Shown piece after piece: positions 1 to 7,169 of a DNA stretch of 15,568 nucleotides; the first letter of the stretch is position 1; the number at the start of each line of letters is the position of its first letter. This DNA comes from Deltaproteobacteria bacterium. GTDB taxonomy: Bacteria > Desulfobacterota > Desulfarculia > Adiutricales > Adiutricaceae. A program made the translations under genes and the position numbers. Under the pieces are notes generated by a model, which saw only the letters and a program-made list of their open reading frames with translations, ran no database searches and was not told where the DNA came from. The stretch spans positions 1-15,568 of the forward strand of contig JAISZP010000375.1 in the NCBI GenBank assembly GCA_031269135.1. The letters run 5' to 3'.

Positions 1-14
1 AATTGCCGGGCGCG

Positions 15-27
15 AACGGTCACCGTT
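15..27. promoter_or_regulatory. 13-bp palindrome overlapping the csrA promoter
   Basis: AACGGT-C-ACCGTT is a perfect inverted repeat with a one-base centre. Its right end overlaps the first two bases of the candidate -35 box at 26-31. A one-base spacer rules out a hairpin, so an operator for a dimeric DNA-binding protein is the more natural reading. This is inference from position and symmetry only; no regulator is encoded nearby and the match could be chance. Confidence 0.3.
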
Positions 28-54
28 GATAAAATAATCTTAAACGTGTATCAT
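26..54 (+). promoter_or_regulatory. Candidate sigma70-type promoter of csrA-fliW
   Basis: TTGATA at 26-31 and TATCAT at 49-54 each match the housekeeping consensus in five of six positions and are separated by 17 bases. Transcription would start near position 61, giving a leader of about 64 nt that contains TAGGAGG (104-110). The bases before this do not carry a recognisable protein end, so a promoter here fits csrA-fliW being transcribed on its own or in addition to read-through from an upstream unit. Confidence 0.4.
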
Positions 55-124
55 TCCCAAAATGCCAGTTTATCGCTTGTTGTTTCATAAGCGATGGTGA
101 TTTTAGGAGGCGGTTTACCCTAAC

Positions 125-370
125 GTGCTGATACTTACTAGAAAAATCGGCGAAGCGGTGACTATCGGCGATAATATTAAGATTCACGTTGTCGACGTCA
201 AAGGTCGGCAGGTGCGTTTAGGAATCACCGCGCCGGCCCAATGGTCGGTCCACCGTGAGGAGGTCTTTCTGCGCATCCAGCAGCAAAATCTTCAGTCCAT
301 TATAACGGAAACTATTGATTTGGAAAAGGCAGCCAGCTTATGGAAGGGCCGAGAGGACAGCTCCAAATGA
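125..370 (+). CDS. csrA: Translational regulator CsrA
   Basis: Small RNA-binding protein that binds GGA motifs in mRNA leaders and represses or stabilises targets, in many bacteria flagellin and other motility or carbon-storage genes. The canonical N-terminus MLILTRK and the core VHREEV are present; R44 (RNA contact in the family) is conserved. At 81 residues it is longer than the 61-residue E. coli protein: it has the C-terminal extension typical of FliW-partnered CsrA, including N55, the residue shown in Bacillus subtilis to be needed for FliW binding. The GTG start is fixed by homology; the only strong Shine-Dalgarno (AGGAGG, 105-110) lies 14 nt upstream, rather far. The stop overlaps the fliW start as ATGA, so the two are translationally coupled. 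Confidence 0.95.
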   Translation: MLILTRKIGEAVTIGDNIKIHVVDVKGRQVRLGITAPAQWSVHREEVFLRIQQQNLQSIITETIDLEKAASLWKGREDSSK

Positions 371-849
371 CCGGTGATGCGAGTCGCCCACAAAGTTCCG
401 GGGAGCAACAAATTATTAGGATCGAAACCAATAGATTCGGGTTGATGGAATTTTCCCAGGATTCCGTCATCACAGTCTTAGGTGGTATAATAGGATTTCC
501 TTCGCTTATTAAATACGTCTTAATCATAAAATCCAATTACGCCCCCTTTTACTGGCTCCAAAGTCTGGAAGATCCCTCTATGGCGCTAGTGTTGGTGAAC
601 CCTGTGCTGTTTAAGACCGACTATAATCCCACGCTCCCGGAAGGGCTAAATGAGGAATTAAAGGCCAAAGAAGGAGACATCCAACTTTTGGCCATCGTGA
701 CCATCCCAGCCGGCAGACCCCAGGACATGACCGCCAACTTGCTTGGTCCCTTAGCCCTAAACCCCAACAGCCGCTTAGCCAGACAACTCGTTTTAGACGA
801 CCGGCTCTACACCCACCGGCAGCCAATCATTTCAGCCGGCGACAAATAA
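367..849 (+). CDS. fliW: Flagellar assembly factor FliW
   Basis: FliW binds either flagellin or CsrA, and so links CsrA activity to the flagellin pool (partner switch known from Bacillus subtilis). Recognisable family blocks are [10 protein letters not shown] near the N-terminus, [11 protein letters not shown] in the middle, and [12 protein letters not shown] followed by [10 protein letters not shown] and YTHR near the C-terminus. I choose ATG 367, which overlaps the csrA stop as ATGA and has GAGAGGA (351-357) nine bases upstream, giving 160 residues. A start at 340 is open but would overlap csrA by 31 bases and add nine residues not expected in the family. No other flagellar gene lies in the window, so flagellin and hook genes must be elsewhere. 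Confidence 0.93.
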   Translation: MTGDASRPQSSGEQQIIRIETNRFGLMEFSQDSVITVLGGIIGFPSLIKYVLIIKSNYAPFYWLQSLEDPSMALVLVNPVLFKTDYNPTLPEGLNEELKAKEGDIQLLAIVTIPAGRPQDMTANLLGPLALNPNSRLARQLVLDDRLYTHRQPIISAGDK

Positions 850-918
850 CGACCTCCATATGGAGCGCCCCCTTTAAAGACATATTTAAGCGCCGCTCCG
901 AAAGCCCGAGAGCGATAA

Positions 919-1073
919 GACTGACGAACCAACACCGACGAACAAAAACTGACTAACCAAGACAAACTAACCAAGACAAACTAACCAAGACTGACTAACC
1001 GAGACCGACAAACCAAGGCAAGACGGACAAAGACTGCCGAACCAAGACAAACTAACAAAGACCAGCAAACCGC
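919..1073. repeat. Eleven-unit 14-bp degenerate tandem repeat
   Basis: The spacer between fliW and xerC (850-1196) holds a run of eleven 14-bp units with consensus close to GACnnACnAACCAA, broken by only one extra base (in the eighth unit). Units at 961-974 and 975-988 are identical (GACAAACTAACCAA); outer units carry one to several changes, as expected for an old array decaying from its edges. The reading frames are interrupted, so it is not coding. Apart from this array I see no gene, clear promoter or terminator in the spacer. Confidence 0.9.
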
Positions 1074-1196
1074 AGCGCGCGTTCCATGGCGAATCGGCTC
1101 CCTTGGCAGCCGAATCGACCGCCGAAAAGATGCTGCGAACCCTTTCGAGCGACGCCAAAAAAATCCCTGACTCAAGTCATGGCGAGGATGTCGAAA

Positions 1197-2381
1197 ATGA
1201 GTCCTCTAATAACTCAATTCAAGAACCATCTGAGAAACATCAAAGCCCGCTCGGAGCACACCTGTCGGGCCTATGCCGGAGATGTAATCAAATGGGAACA
1301 GTTTTTGGAAAGTCAAAAGTGCGATCTTCTGTCGGCTAAAAGGACTCATGTCCGCTCTTTCATCTTTTCTCTAAGAGCCACCAGAGGCAACAGTTCCATC
1401 GCCAGGACCCTTTCGGCGGTAAAAATTTTTTACCGTTTTTTGATCGATTCCAAGTTATTGGAACAAAACCCGACGCATTTAGTCGCCGGACCAAAACTGC
1501 CTGTAATCGAGCCTCACTTTTTAACCGAGTTGGAGGCCCATATACTGCTGGACGGCAAAGACCCGGAGGTTTTTAGCGGCCAAAATCCGCCGGAAAAAGA
1601 AAAATTCGGCGCCCCAACGTCTTGCGCCGAAAACACCGACATAAACGACGCCGACGCAAATGACGCCGACCCGAACGTCGCCGACCTAGACATCACCAAC
1701 ATAGATATCGCAAACAAAGACATCGCCGACCCAATAATCGCCGACCCAATAATCGCCGAAAAAGGCGCTGAAGACGCGAACCCAATCAGCGTTCCCAAAA
1801 AAACGAATCCAGCCGTTGAAGCCAGAAATCAGGCCGTCTTGGAGTTGGCTTACAGTGCCGGACTGCGGGTAAGCGAATTGGTTTTTCTCGATCTCGACGA
1901 CATCGACTTAACCCGAGGCCAGGTTTTAGTCCGAATGGGCAAAGGCGGAAAAGATCGGTTGGTCCCCATGGGAAAACCGGCTTCCGAGGCTCTGGATCGC
2001 TACCTTAAAAAGCGTTCTTTACTGTTGGCTGATTGTTCGGAGCAGAGTCCGACCCCTTACGTCGCGGCGCTCTTTTTAGGCGCTCGCGGCGGACGGCTCA
2101 ACGACAGAGAAATTAGAAGGTTCTTGAAGCAAAAGCTTAGAAGTCACGGCTTAGACGAACAATTCAGCCCCCACAGCCTCCGTCACAGCTTCGCCACCCA
2201 CCTTCTTTCGGCTGGGGCCGATCTCAGATCGATACAAAAGATGCTGGGACATGAATCGTTATCCACCACACAGCGCTATACCCACTTGGACTTGGAGACG
2301 CTTCGCAAAGCTTACCAATCTCACCCCAGAGCCAGGTGGACCGAAAACTCGGAAAATCCGCCGGAAGATGAAAAACAATGA
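1197..2381 (+). CDS. xerC: Tyrosine recombinase XerC, with a repetitive linker insert
   Basis: Site-specific recombinase of the Xer type, which resolves chromosome dimers at dif sites together with a partner. The N-terminal core-binding domain spans about residues 1-115, the catalytic domain about 205-385. The catalytic set is complete: R224 (GLRVSEL), K249 (GKGGKDR), H326 and R329 ([12 protein letters not shown]), H352 ([10 protein letters not shown]) and nucleophile Y361 (QRYTHL). The start at ATG 1197 has GAGGA eight bases upstream and begins right before the domain; the frame is open to 1086 but adds only non-family sequence. At 394 residues it is about 90 longer than usual, owing to an acidic insert between the two domains that contains a pentapeptide repeat. 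The stop overlaps hslV (ATGA). XerD remains an alternative name; linkage to hslVU favours XerC. Confidence 0.88.
   Translation: MSPLITQFKNHLRNIKARSEHTCRAYAGDVIKWEQFLESQKCDLLSAKRTHVRSFIFSLRATRGNSSIARTLSAVKIFYRFLIDSKLLEQNPTHLVAGPKLPVIEPHFLTELEAHILLDGKDPEVFSGQNPPEKEKFGAPTSCAENTDINDADANDADPNVADLDITNIDIANKDIADPIIADPIIAEKGAEDANPISVPKKTNPAVEARNQAVLELAYSAGLRVSELVFLDLDDIDLTRGQVLVRMGKGGKDRLVPMGKPASEALDRYLKKRSLLLADCSEQSPTPYVAALFLGARGGRLNDREIRRFLKQKLRSHGLDEQFSPHSLRHSFATHLLSAGADLRSIQKMLGHESLSTTQRYTHLDLETLRKAYQSHPRARWTENSENPPEDEKQ
1635..1769 (+). repeat. 15-bp in-frame repeat coding a pentapeptide array in XerC
   Basis: Nine consecutive five-residue units run through the XerC linker (residues 147-191 from the chosen start) with the pattern [A/T][D/N/E]xxx; examples are ADAND, ADLDI and ANKDI. 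Two neighbouring units (1725-1739 and 1740-1754) are identical in all 15 bases, which points to recent duplication by slippage or unequal exchange. The pattern recalls the A(D/N)LXX of pentapeptide-repeat proteins, but proline or lysine often replaces the central leucine, so a folded beta-helix is doubtful and a flexible acidic linker is more likely. Confidence 0.9.
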
Positions 2382-2935
2382 CCATATTTGAAGGGACAAC
2401 CATTTTAATCGTCCGTCATAACGGGCAAGTAGCCGTCTGCGGCGACGGACAAGTTTCGCTGGGGCCGACCGTGATCAAGGGCACAGCCCGTAAAATCAGG
2501 CGCATCGGTCAAGACCAAAAAGTCATATGCGGATTCAGCGGCGCCACCGCCGACGCTCTGGCCATAATGGAGCGCTTTGAAGAGCAGCTGGCCAAGTATG
2601 GACAATTGGTCCGCGCGGCGGTAGAGTTGGCTAAGCAGTGGCGCACCGACAGAAACCTCAGGCGCCTGGAAGCGAACCTGCTGACCTGCGACGCCAAGAG
2701 CACGCTTTTGATCTCCGGAGCGGGCGACGTCTTGGAGCCCGACGACAACGTCTTGGCCACCGGCAGCGGCGGCTATTACGCCCTGGCGGCGGCCAGAGCC
2801 CTATGTCGGCACGCCCCGAATCTTTCCGCGCCCGCCATCGCCCAGGAATCCTTGAAGATCGCCTCGGAGATATGCGTCTACACCAATTCCAATTTTCTTT
2901 TAGAGGTTCTGCAATCCCAGGAAGAAACAAAATAG
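2378..2935 (+). CDS. hslV: ATP-dependent protease subunit HslV (peptidase)
   Basis: Proteasome-beta-like threonine peptidase that forms a double hexamer capped by HslU and degrades unfolded or regulatory proteins in the cytoplasm. The family core is clear: [19 protein letters not shown] at the N-terminus, [31 protein letters not shown] and [16 protein letters not shown]. In E. coli HslV the catalytic threonine directly follows the start methionine; here the homologous threonine is T7, preceded by the short leader MTIFEG, so an extra processing step is predicted, as in homologues that begin with a few residues before TTI. At 185 residues it is of normal size. Its ATG overlaps the xerC stop (ATGA). 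Confidence 0.95.
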   Translation: MTIFEGTTILIVRHNGQVAVCGDGQVSLGPTVIKGTARKIRRIGQDQKVICGFSGATADALAIMERFEEQLAKYGQLVRAAVELAKQWRTDRNLRRLEANLLTCDAKSTLLISGAGDVLEPDDNVLATGSGGYYALAAARALCRHAPNLSAPAIAQESLKIASEICVYTNSNFLLEVLQSQEETK

Positions 2936-2998
2936 ACGCGAACAGCCGAACGTCACTTTTCCACACATATAAGGAGACTGCTTTTTAAGCGACACAAC

Positions 2999-4429
2999 AT
3001 GACCACCGCAAATTCGAAAAACCCGACGACTCCATCAACCTCGACCTCCTCGGAGAGGGAGTACGTTTTATCTTTGACTCCAAAAGCCATCGTGGCGGAG
3101 TTGGATCGATACATCATCGGCCAAGGACAAGCCAAAAGATCGGTGGCCATCGCCTTGCGCAACCGCTGGCGTCGTCTTCAGGCCCCAGCGGACATGGTCG
3201 ATGAGATCACGCCTAAAAACATCCTGATGATCGGACCCACCGGCGTGGGCAAGACCGAGATAGCCAGAAGACTCGCCAAGCTGACGAACTCTCCCTTCAT
3301 AAAGGTGGAAGCTTCGAAATTCACCGAAATCGGCTACGTGGGCCGAGATGTGGAGTCCATCATACGGGATCTTATGGATCTGTCGGTCGACATGGTCAAG
3401 ACGGAGGAACGCGAAAGAGTGGCGGCCAAAGCCGCCGAAATCGCCGAAGAGAGGGTGCTGGATTTGTTGCTGCCCACCCCCAAAGGCAGCGAACACAAAA
3501 ACAGTTCCGACGGCGCCGCCGACGGAAAATGGGCCCCCACCAAAAGCACCCGAAACAAGCTCCGCAACATGCTCAGAAACGGCCAACTCAAAGACCATTT
3601 GATAACTCTCGAAACCGAGGAATCCAGATCGCCCAACGCGCCAAGATTATTCGCCTCCATCGGCTTTGAGGAAATGGACAAAAATCTCTCTGAAGCGATG
3701 AGCAGCCTGCTTCCGAAAAAAACCACCGTCAGAAAAATGGACCCCTATTCGGCCATGAAAATCATCGAGGCCGAGGAAGCCAACAAACTGGTCGACAACG
3801 ACAGCGTAATCACCGAAGCCAAAAAAAGAGTGGAACAGCGGGGTCTGGTCTTTATCGACGAGATAGACAAAGTCACCCAAAACGACCATGAATCCAGAAG
3901 CGGACCGGACATCAGCCGCGAAGGCGTCCAAAGAGATCTGCTTCCCATCGTCGAGGGGACCACCGTCCCCACCAGACACGGAACCATCAAGACCGACCAT
4001 ATTCTCTTCATCGCCGCCGGGGCTTTTCACATGTCCAAGCCGAGCGATCTGATGCCGGAATTTCAAGGCCGTTTTCCGATTAGAGTGGAACTCAACAGTC
4101 TTTCCAAGCAAGATTTCGTCCGCATCCTGACAGAACCCACCAACGCCTTGATCAAGCAGTACGAGACTCTGTTGGCGGCTGAAGAAATAGAACTGGAATT
4201 CACCTTTCAGTCCATCGAGGAACTGGCCGAAATGGCCTGGGAAGTCAACGACAAACACGAAAACATCGGCGCCAGGAGACTGGCCACAATCATGGAAAAG
4301 CTTTTGGAGGAGATCTCCTTCGACGCCCCAGACATCTCCCCGGCTAAGGTGACCATAACCCCGGAAATGGTTAAGGAAAAACTCTCAGACGTCGTCAAAA
4401 GTCAGGATCTGTCCAAATTCATACTGTAG
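2999..4429 (+). CDS. hslU: ATP-dependent protease ATPase subunit HslU
   Basis: AAA+ unfoldase that feeds substrates to HslV. The Walker A motif GPTGVGKT is at residues 79-86 and the Walker B core FIDEIDK has D287-E288. The charged I-domain lies between them, and the protein ends in DLSKFIL, the tail that docks into HslV and activates it. It begins 63 bases after hslV. From ATG 2999 it has 476 residues, longer than E. coli HslU (443); about 22 extra N-terminal residues rich in Ser, Thr and Pro precede the conserved [17 protein letters not shown]. The only good Shine-Dalgarno for that ATG (AAGGAG, 2971-2976) is 22 bases away. TTG 3074, with GGAGAGGGAG 12 bases upstream, would start right at the conserved part and is a real alternative. 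Confidence 0.94.
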   Translation: MTTANSKNPTTPSTSTSSEREYVLSLTPKAIVAELDRYIIGQGQAKRSVAIALRNRWRRLQAPADMVDEITPKNILMIGPTGVGKTEIARRLAKLTNSPFIKVEASKFTEIGYVGRDVESIIRDLMDLSVDMVKTEERERVAAKAAEIAEERVLDLLLPTPKGSEHKNSSDGAADGKWAPTKSTRNKLRNMLRNGQLKDHLITLETEESRSPNAPRLFASIGFEEMDKNLSEAMSSLLPKKTTVRKMDPYSAMKIIEAEEANKLVDNDSVITEAKKRVEQRGLVFIDEIDKVTQNDHESRSGPDISREGVQRDLLPIVEGTTVPTRHGTIKTDHILFIAAGAFHMSKPSDLMPEFQGRFPIRVELNSLSKQDFVRILTEPTNALIKQYETLLAAEEIELEFTFQSIEELAEMAWEVNDKHENIGARRLATIMEKLLEEISFDAPDISPAKVTITPEMVKEKLSDVVKSQDLSKFIL

Positions 4430-4480
4430 TCGCTTCGACGCCGCAGCTAGGTTTTAGGAACAAAGGTTTCTTTGAAACTC

Positions 4481-4537
4481 TAGATTTTTCATCAAGCTAT
4501 GATTATTCATCCAACTATAGATTTTTCATCAAGCTAT
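4481..4537. repeat. 19-bp direct repeats in the argB leader
   Basis: TAGATTTTTCATCAAGCTAT occurs twice without change (4481-4500 and 4518-4537), with a diverged copy between them (4500-4517, about 15 of 18 bases). A partial fourth unit follows. The array fills most of the 143-bp hslU-argB spacer and ends just before the AT-rich tract in front of argB. It may be an operator cluster or a chance slippage array. Similarity to known ArgR boxes is too weak to claim. Confidence 0.85.
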
Positions 4538-4572
4538 AGATTTTATATATTTTTCAGAACAATGGGTTTTTT

Positions 4573-5472
4573 ATGGAACAATCCCGGGCCGCCTACCTTG
4601 TAGAAGCTCTCCCTTACATCAGAAATTACCAAGGGGCGACTCTGGTGATTAAATATGGCGGCCACGCCATGGTCGATGAGTCCCTTAGGGACAGTTTCGC
4701 CCAAGATGTGGCTCTGCTGCGCTTTGTCGGCTTTAACCCCGTGGTCGTCCACGGAGGCGGCCCTCAAATCGATGAGCTTTTAAAGCGCCTGAAGATAGAA
4801 TACCGCTTCGTCGAAGGACAACGCTTCACCGACCCGGCCACCATGGACGTGGTGGAAATGGTGCTGTGCGGGCGGGTGGGAAAAGATATCGTCAACCGCA
4901 TCACCAGAGCGGGCGGCGAGGCTATAGGACTATCGGGAAAAGACGCGGGATTGATTAAAGCGGTGAGAAAGCGCTTGCCCAGCAGAAACGCCGACCTTGC
5001 CGCGACTCCGGAAACCATCGATATCGGGCAAGTGGGAGAGCCAAGTTCGATAAACATCTCAGTATTGACTCACATGACCTCCGGCGGATTCATTCCGGTC
5101 ATAGCCCCGATCGGAGTGGATGATTTGGGCGTCACCTACAACATCAACGCCGATACTGTGGCGGCGGCGGTGGCGGTGGCCATGAAAGCGGCCAGATTAA
5201 TACTTTTGACCGATGTCCCGGGAGTTCTGGATAAAGAAAATAACGTCATCGAGCGTTTGACTGACGCTCAGGTGCCAGAGCTGAAAAAATCCGGCGTCAT
5301 ATCAGGCGGGATGCTCCCGAAGCTCGACTGCTGCGTCTCAGCCATCCGCGGCGGATGCAAGAGCACCTCGATAATAGACGGGCGGGTACCGCACTCCCTG
5401 CTGTTGGAACTCTTCACCGACAAAGGCTGCGGGACTGAAATAGCCGCCGCGATTCCGCCGGTCAAACCGTAG
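4573..5472 (+). CDS. argB: Acetylglutamate kinase ArgB (arginine-sensitive type)
   Basis: Phosphorylates N-acetylglutamate, the second step of arginine synthesis. Amino-acid kinase fold: VIKYGGHAM with K27 and the glycine loop, and VVVHGGGPQ (H60, G61-63) near the N-terminus; NINADTVAAAVA and LLTDVPGVL in the ATP half. The N-terminal helix AYLVEALPYIRNYQG and the C-terminal DGRVPHSLLLELFT with GCGTEI are the marks of hexameric, arginine-inhibited enzymes, so feedback control by arginine is predicted. Size is normal at 299 residues. The ATG has no evident Shine-Dalgarno: the bases before it are an AT-rich tract ending in TTTTTT, unusual beside the other genes here. It is separated from argD by 474 bases, so it is probably not strictly co-transcribed with argD-argF. 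Confidence 0.95.
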   Translation: MEQSRAAYLVEALPYIRNYQGATLVIKYGGHAMVDESLRDSFAQDVALLRFVGFNPVVVHGGGPQIDELLKRLKIEYRFVEGQRFTDPATMDVVEMVLCGRVGKDIVNRITRAGGEAIGLSGKDAGLIKAVRKRLPSRNADLAATPETIDIGQVGEPSSINISVLTHMTSGGFIPVIAPIGVDDLGVTYNINADTVAAAVAVAMKAARLILLTDVPGVLDKENNVIERLTDAQVPELKKSGVISGGMLPKLDCCVSAIRGGCKSTSIIDGRVPHSLLLELFTDKGCGTEIAAAIPPVKP

Positions 5473-5752
5473 GTGTTGCAACTGCTCACCATAACGACTA
5501 TAACTAGACGAGAACCATACCATTTTAGACCAGACCAGATTAGATTCGATCGGCGCTGAAACATGCAGGCTCAAGCCTCTGGCGGCTTAATTTCGACCGG
5601 TTCCTTTTCTTTTTTGAAAACGGCGACAAATCATGCTCGATTTTTGATAAAATGGTTCTTTGAACTATCGACTTTAACGTAAAAAACATAAGTTGTCGCC
5701 AAGATCCTGAAATTTAAAATAGCTCAATACAGATGTAAAATGTATTAAACAT

Positions 5753-5774
5753 ACAATAAAAACAACTTTATTGT
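5753..5774 (+). other. AT-rich hairpin, 8-bp perfect stem
   Basis: ACAATAAA (5753-5760) pairs perfectly with TTTATTGT (5767-5774) around a six-base loop. Four bases later begins the stronger hairpin at 5779. The pair of adjacent stems 180 bases upstream of argD resembles the architecture of leader regulators, but no leader peptide or known riboswitch core is recognised. Confidence 0.5.
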
Positions 5775-5778
5775 TTGT

Positions 5779-5820
5779 AACCCCGTATATCATACAGCTA
5801 AAGAAATGATAAACGGGGTT
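5779..5820 (+). terminator. Strong hairpin, possible argB terminator or argD leader element
   Basis: AACCCCGT (5779-5786) pairs with ACGGGGTT (5813-5820), and after one A/A mismatch TATCAT (5788-5793) pairs with ATGATA (5806-5811); the loop is 12 bases. The stem has 14 pairs. It is followed by TAGCAG and then a T-rich stretch (TTTTAATAATAATTTT), so it resembles an intrinsic terminator in plus-strand orientation, although the T tract does not follow the stem directly. It could instead act as an attenuator for argD. Confidence 0.4.
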
Positions 5821-5946
5821 TAGCAGTTTTAATAATAATTTTAAGTGTCCAGCTATACTATTTTTACCTATACATTTCATGTATCTATTTAAAAATTTCT
5901 TTAAGTTAATTATGCGTCTTATCTCTTGGAAAGGTAATTAACGATA

Positions 5947-7161
5947 ATGGCTTTAACGACAAAACAAATCATAGAATTAGGCGAAAAACACCTACTCAAC
6001 AACGTCAATCGGCAACCTTTGGCCCTGGTCAGAGGCGAAGGCCTTTCGGTCTGGGACGCCGAAGGGAAACTTTATCTCGATTTCATCGCCGGCATCGCCA
6101 CCTGCGCCTTTGGTCACTGTCCGCCATTCGCCTCTAAAGTCTTGACCGAGCAGTCTCAAAAACTCTGGCATGTTTCGAATCTTTTTTGGAACGAACCGAT
6201 AGTCGAGCTGGCGGCCATCTTGACTAAGGCGAGCGGACTCGATCGGGCCTTCTTTTCCAACAGCGGAGCGGAAGCCAATGAGACGGCCATCAAGATGGCT
6301 AGAAAGCACTCCTTCGATCGCTTTGGACCCGACCGTCATAAAATCATCACCGCCCTCAATTCTTTCCATGGCCGCACCATGGGCGCAATATCCGCCACCG
6401 GTCAGGAAAAACTCCACCACGGCTTTGCGCCTATGCTGCCAGGCTTCGTCTTCGTCCCCTTCGGAGATGTCGCCGCCTTAAAGAGCGCCATCGACGAAAA
6501 GACCTGCGCGGTGATGCTCGAGCCTGTTCAAGGCGAAGGAGGGGTGCTGACGCCGCCGCCGGGCTATTTCGCCCAAGTGCAAGAGCTTTGCCGCGAAAAA
6601 GAGGCCTTGTTGATCTTCGACGAGATCCAAACAGGACTTGGTCGAACCGGCAAGGATTTCGCCTTTAGGCACTTCGACGTAAAGCCGGATATTTTGACTC
6701 TTGGAAAGGCGCTGGGATGCGGTTATCCGGTCGGGGCGACTCTGGCGACCGAAAGCGCGGCTAAAGCTTTGACCCCCGGAAGTCACTCCACCACCCTAGG
6801 CGGGGCGCCGCTGGCTATGGCCCTCGGCATAGAACTTGCCAAGAAAATTTTGGACCCCTCTTTCCTTGAAAACGTCCAGTCCGTCAGCCGCTTTTTCATA
6901 GGCCGCCTCAGCGACATCCAGAGCGAAAGACCAAAACTCGTCGCTCAAGTCCGAGGTCTTGGACTGATGCTGGCCTTGGTTCTCAATTCTCCGGCAGGCC
7001 CCGTCAGCGACGCTCTTAGAGCCAAAGGGTTCCTGGTCAACGCCACCGCCTCCACAGTGCTGAGATTCGTGCCTCCCCTAATCGTCAATGAAAATGAAAT
7101 AAATTTACTCTGCCGAGCGATAATCGAAGCCCTCGACGAAGTCTACCCAGACGGAAAGTGA
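5947..7161 (+). CDS. argD: Acetylornithine aminotransferase ArgD
   Basis: PLP-dependent class III aminotransferase that converts N-acetylglutamate semialdehyde to N-acetylornithine in the arginine pathway; members often also serve succinyldiaminopimelate transamination in lysine synthesis. Visible landmarks are the glycine-rich [16 protein letters not shown], the FHGRTMGA block, [22 protein letters not shown] with D225 (contacts the PLP ring nitrogen), and [12 protein letters not shown] with K254 as the Schiff-base lysine. Size is 404 residues, normal for the family. GGAAAGG (5928-5934) lies 12 bases before the ATG. The stop TGA overlaps the possible GTG start of argF, so argD and argF form one unit. 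Confidence 0.95.
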   Translation: MALTTKQIIELGEKHLLNNVNRQPLALVRGEGLSVWDAEGKLYLDFIAGIATCAFGHCPPFASKVLTEQSQKLWHVSNLFWNEPIVELAAILTKASGLDRAFFSNSGAEANETAIKMARKHSFDRFGPDRHKIITALNSFHGRTMGAISATGQEKLHHGFAPMLPGFVFVPFGDVAALKSAIDEKTCAVMLEPVQGEGGVLTPPPGYFAQVQELCREKEALLIFDEIQTGLGRTGKDFAFRHFDVKPDILTLGKALGCGYPVGATLATESAAKALTPGSHSTTLGGAPLAMALGIELAKKILDPSFLENVQSVSRFFIGRLSDIQSERPKLVAQVRGLGLMLALVLNSPAGPVSDALRAKGFLVNATASTVLRFVPPLIVNENEINLLCRAIIEALDEVYPDGK

Positions 7162-7169
7162 AGACGACA

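Larger units (their letters stand above)
5473..5946. other. AT-rich argB-argD spacer with several inverted repeats
   Basis: No credible gene is present on either strand. The first 150 bases are of ordinary composition; from about 5620 the sequence becomes strongly AT-rich. It holds an inverted pair GGCGACAA (5622-5629) and TTGTCGCC (5693-5700), extending to 12 of 14 bases when flanks are counted; a small hairpin GGTTC-TTT-GAACT around 5655; two tandem hairpins (5753-5774 and 5779-5820); and a palindrome ATACAT-TTC-ATGTAT (5870-5884). This could be a structured leader of argD, a terminator region for argB, or the remnant of a small mobile element. Confidence 0.6.

Noticed and set aside
919..1073. 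CRISPR array
   Set aside because: Units are 14 bp, directly adjacent and degenerate; there are no unique spacers of regular length and no cas genes.
4465..4490. Intrinsic terminator after hslU
   Set aside because: The stem is only six pairs including a G-T pair, and it is mostly A-T; the following T run is short and lies within the 19-bp repeat.
4500..4530. ArgR (ARG) boxes in the argB leader
   Set aside because: Only part of the pattern (TGATTATTCAT) resembles an ARG box, and the repeats lack the expected symmetry.
5622..5700. A miniature transposable element bounded by GGCGACAA inverted repeats
   Set aside because: The repeats are short, no target-site duplication is visible at the ends, and no second copy occurs in the window; kept only as part of the spacer description.
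5674..5880. 68-codon minus-strand frame in the argB-argD spacer
   Set aside because: Its hydrophobic make-up follows from the AT-rich sequence and it overlaps the strong hairpins.
5730..5890. A dif site for the nearby XerC in the AT-rich argB-argD spacer
   Set aside because: Some AT-rich partial palindromes resemble the centre of dif, but neither recombinase arm matches well enough.
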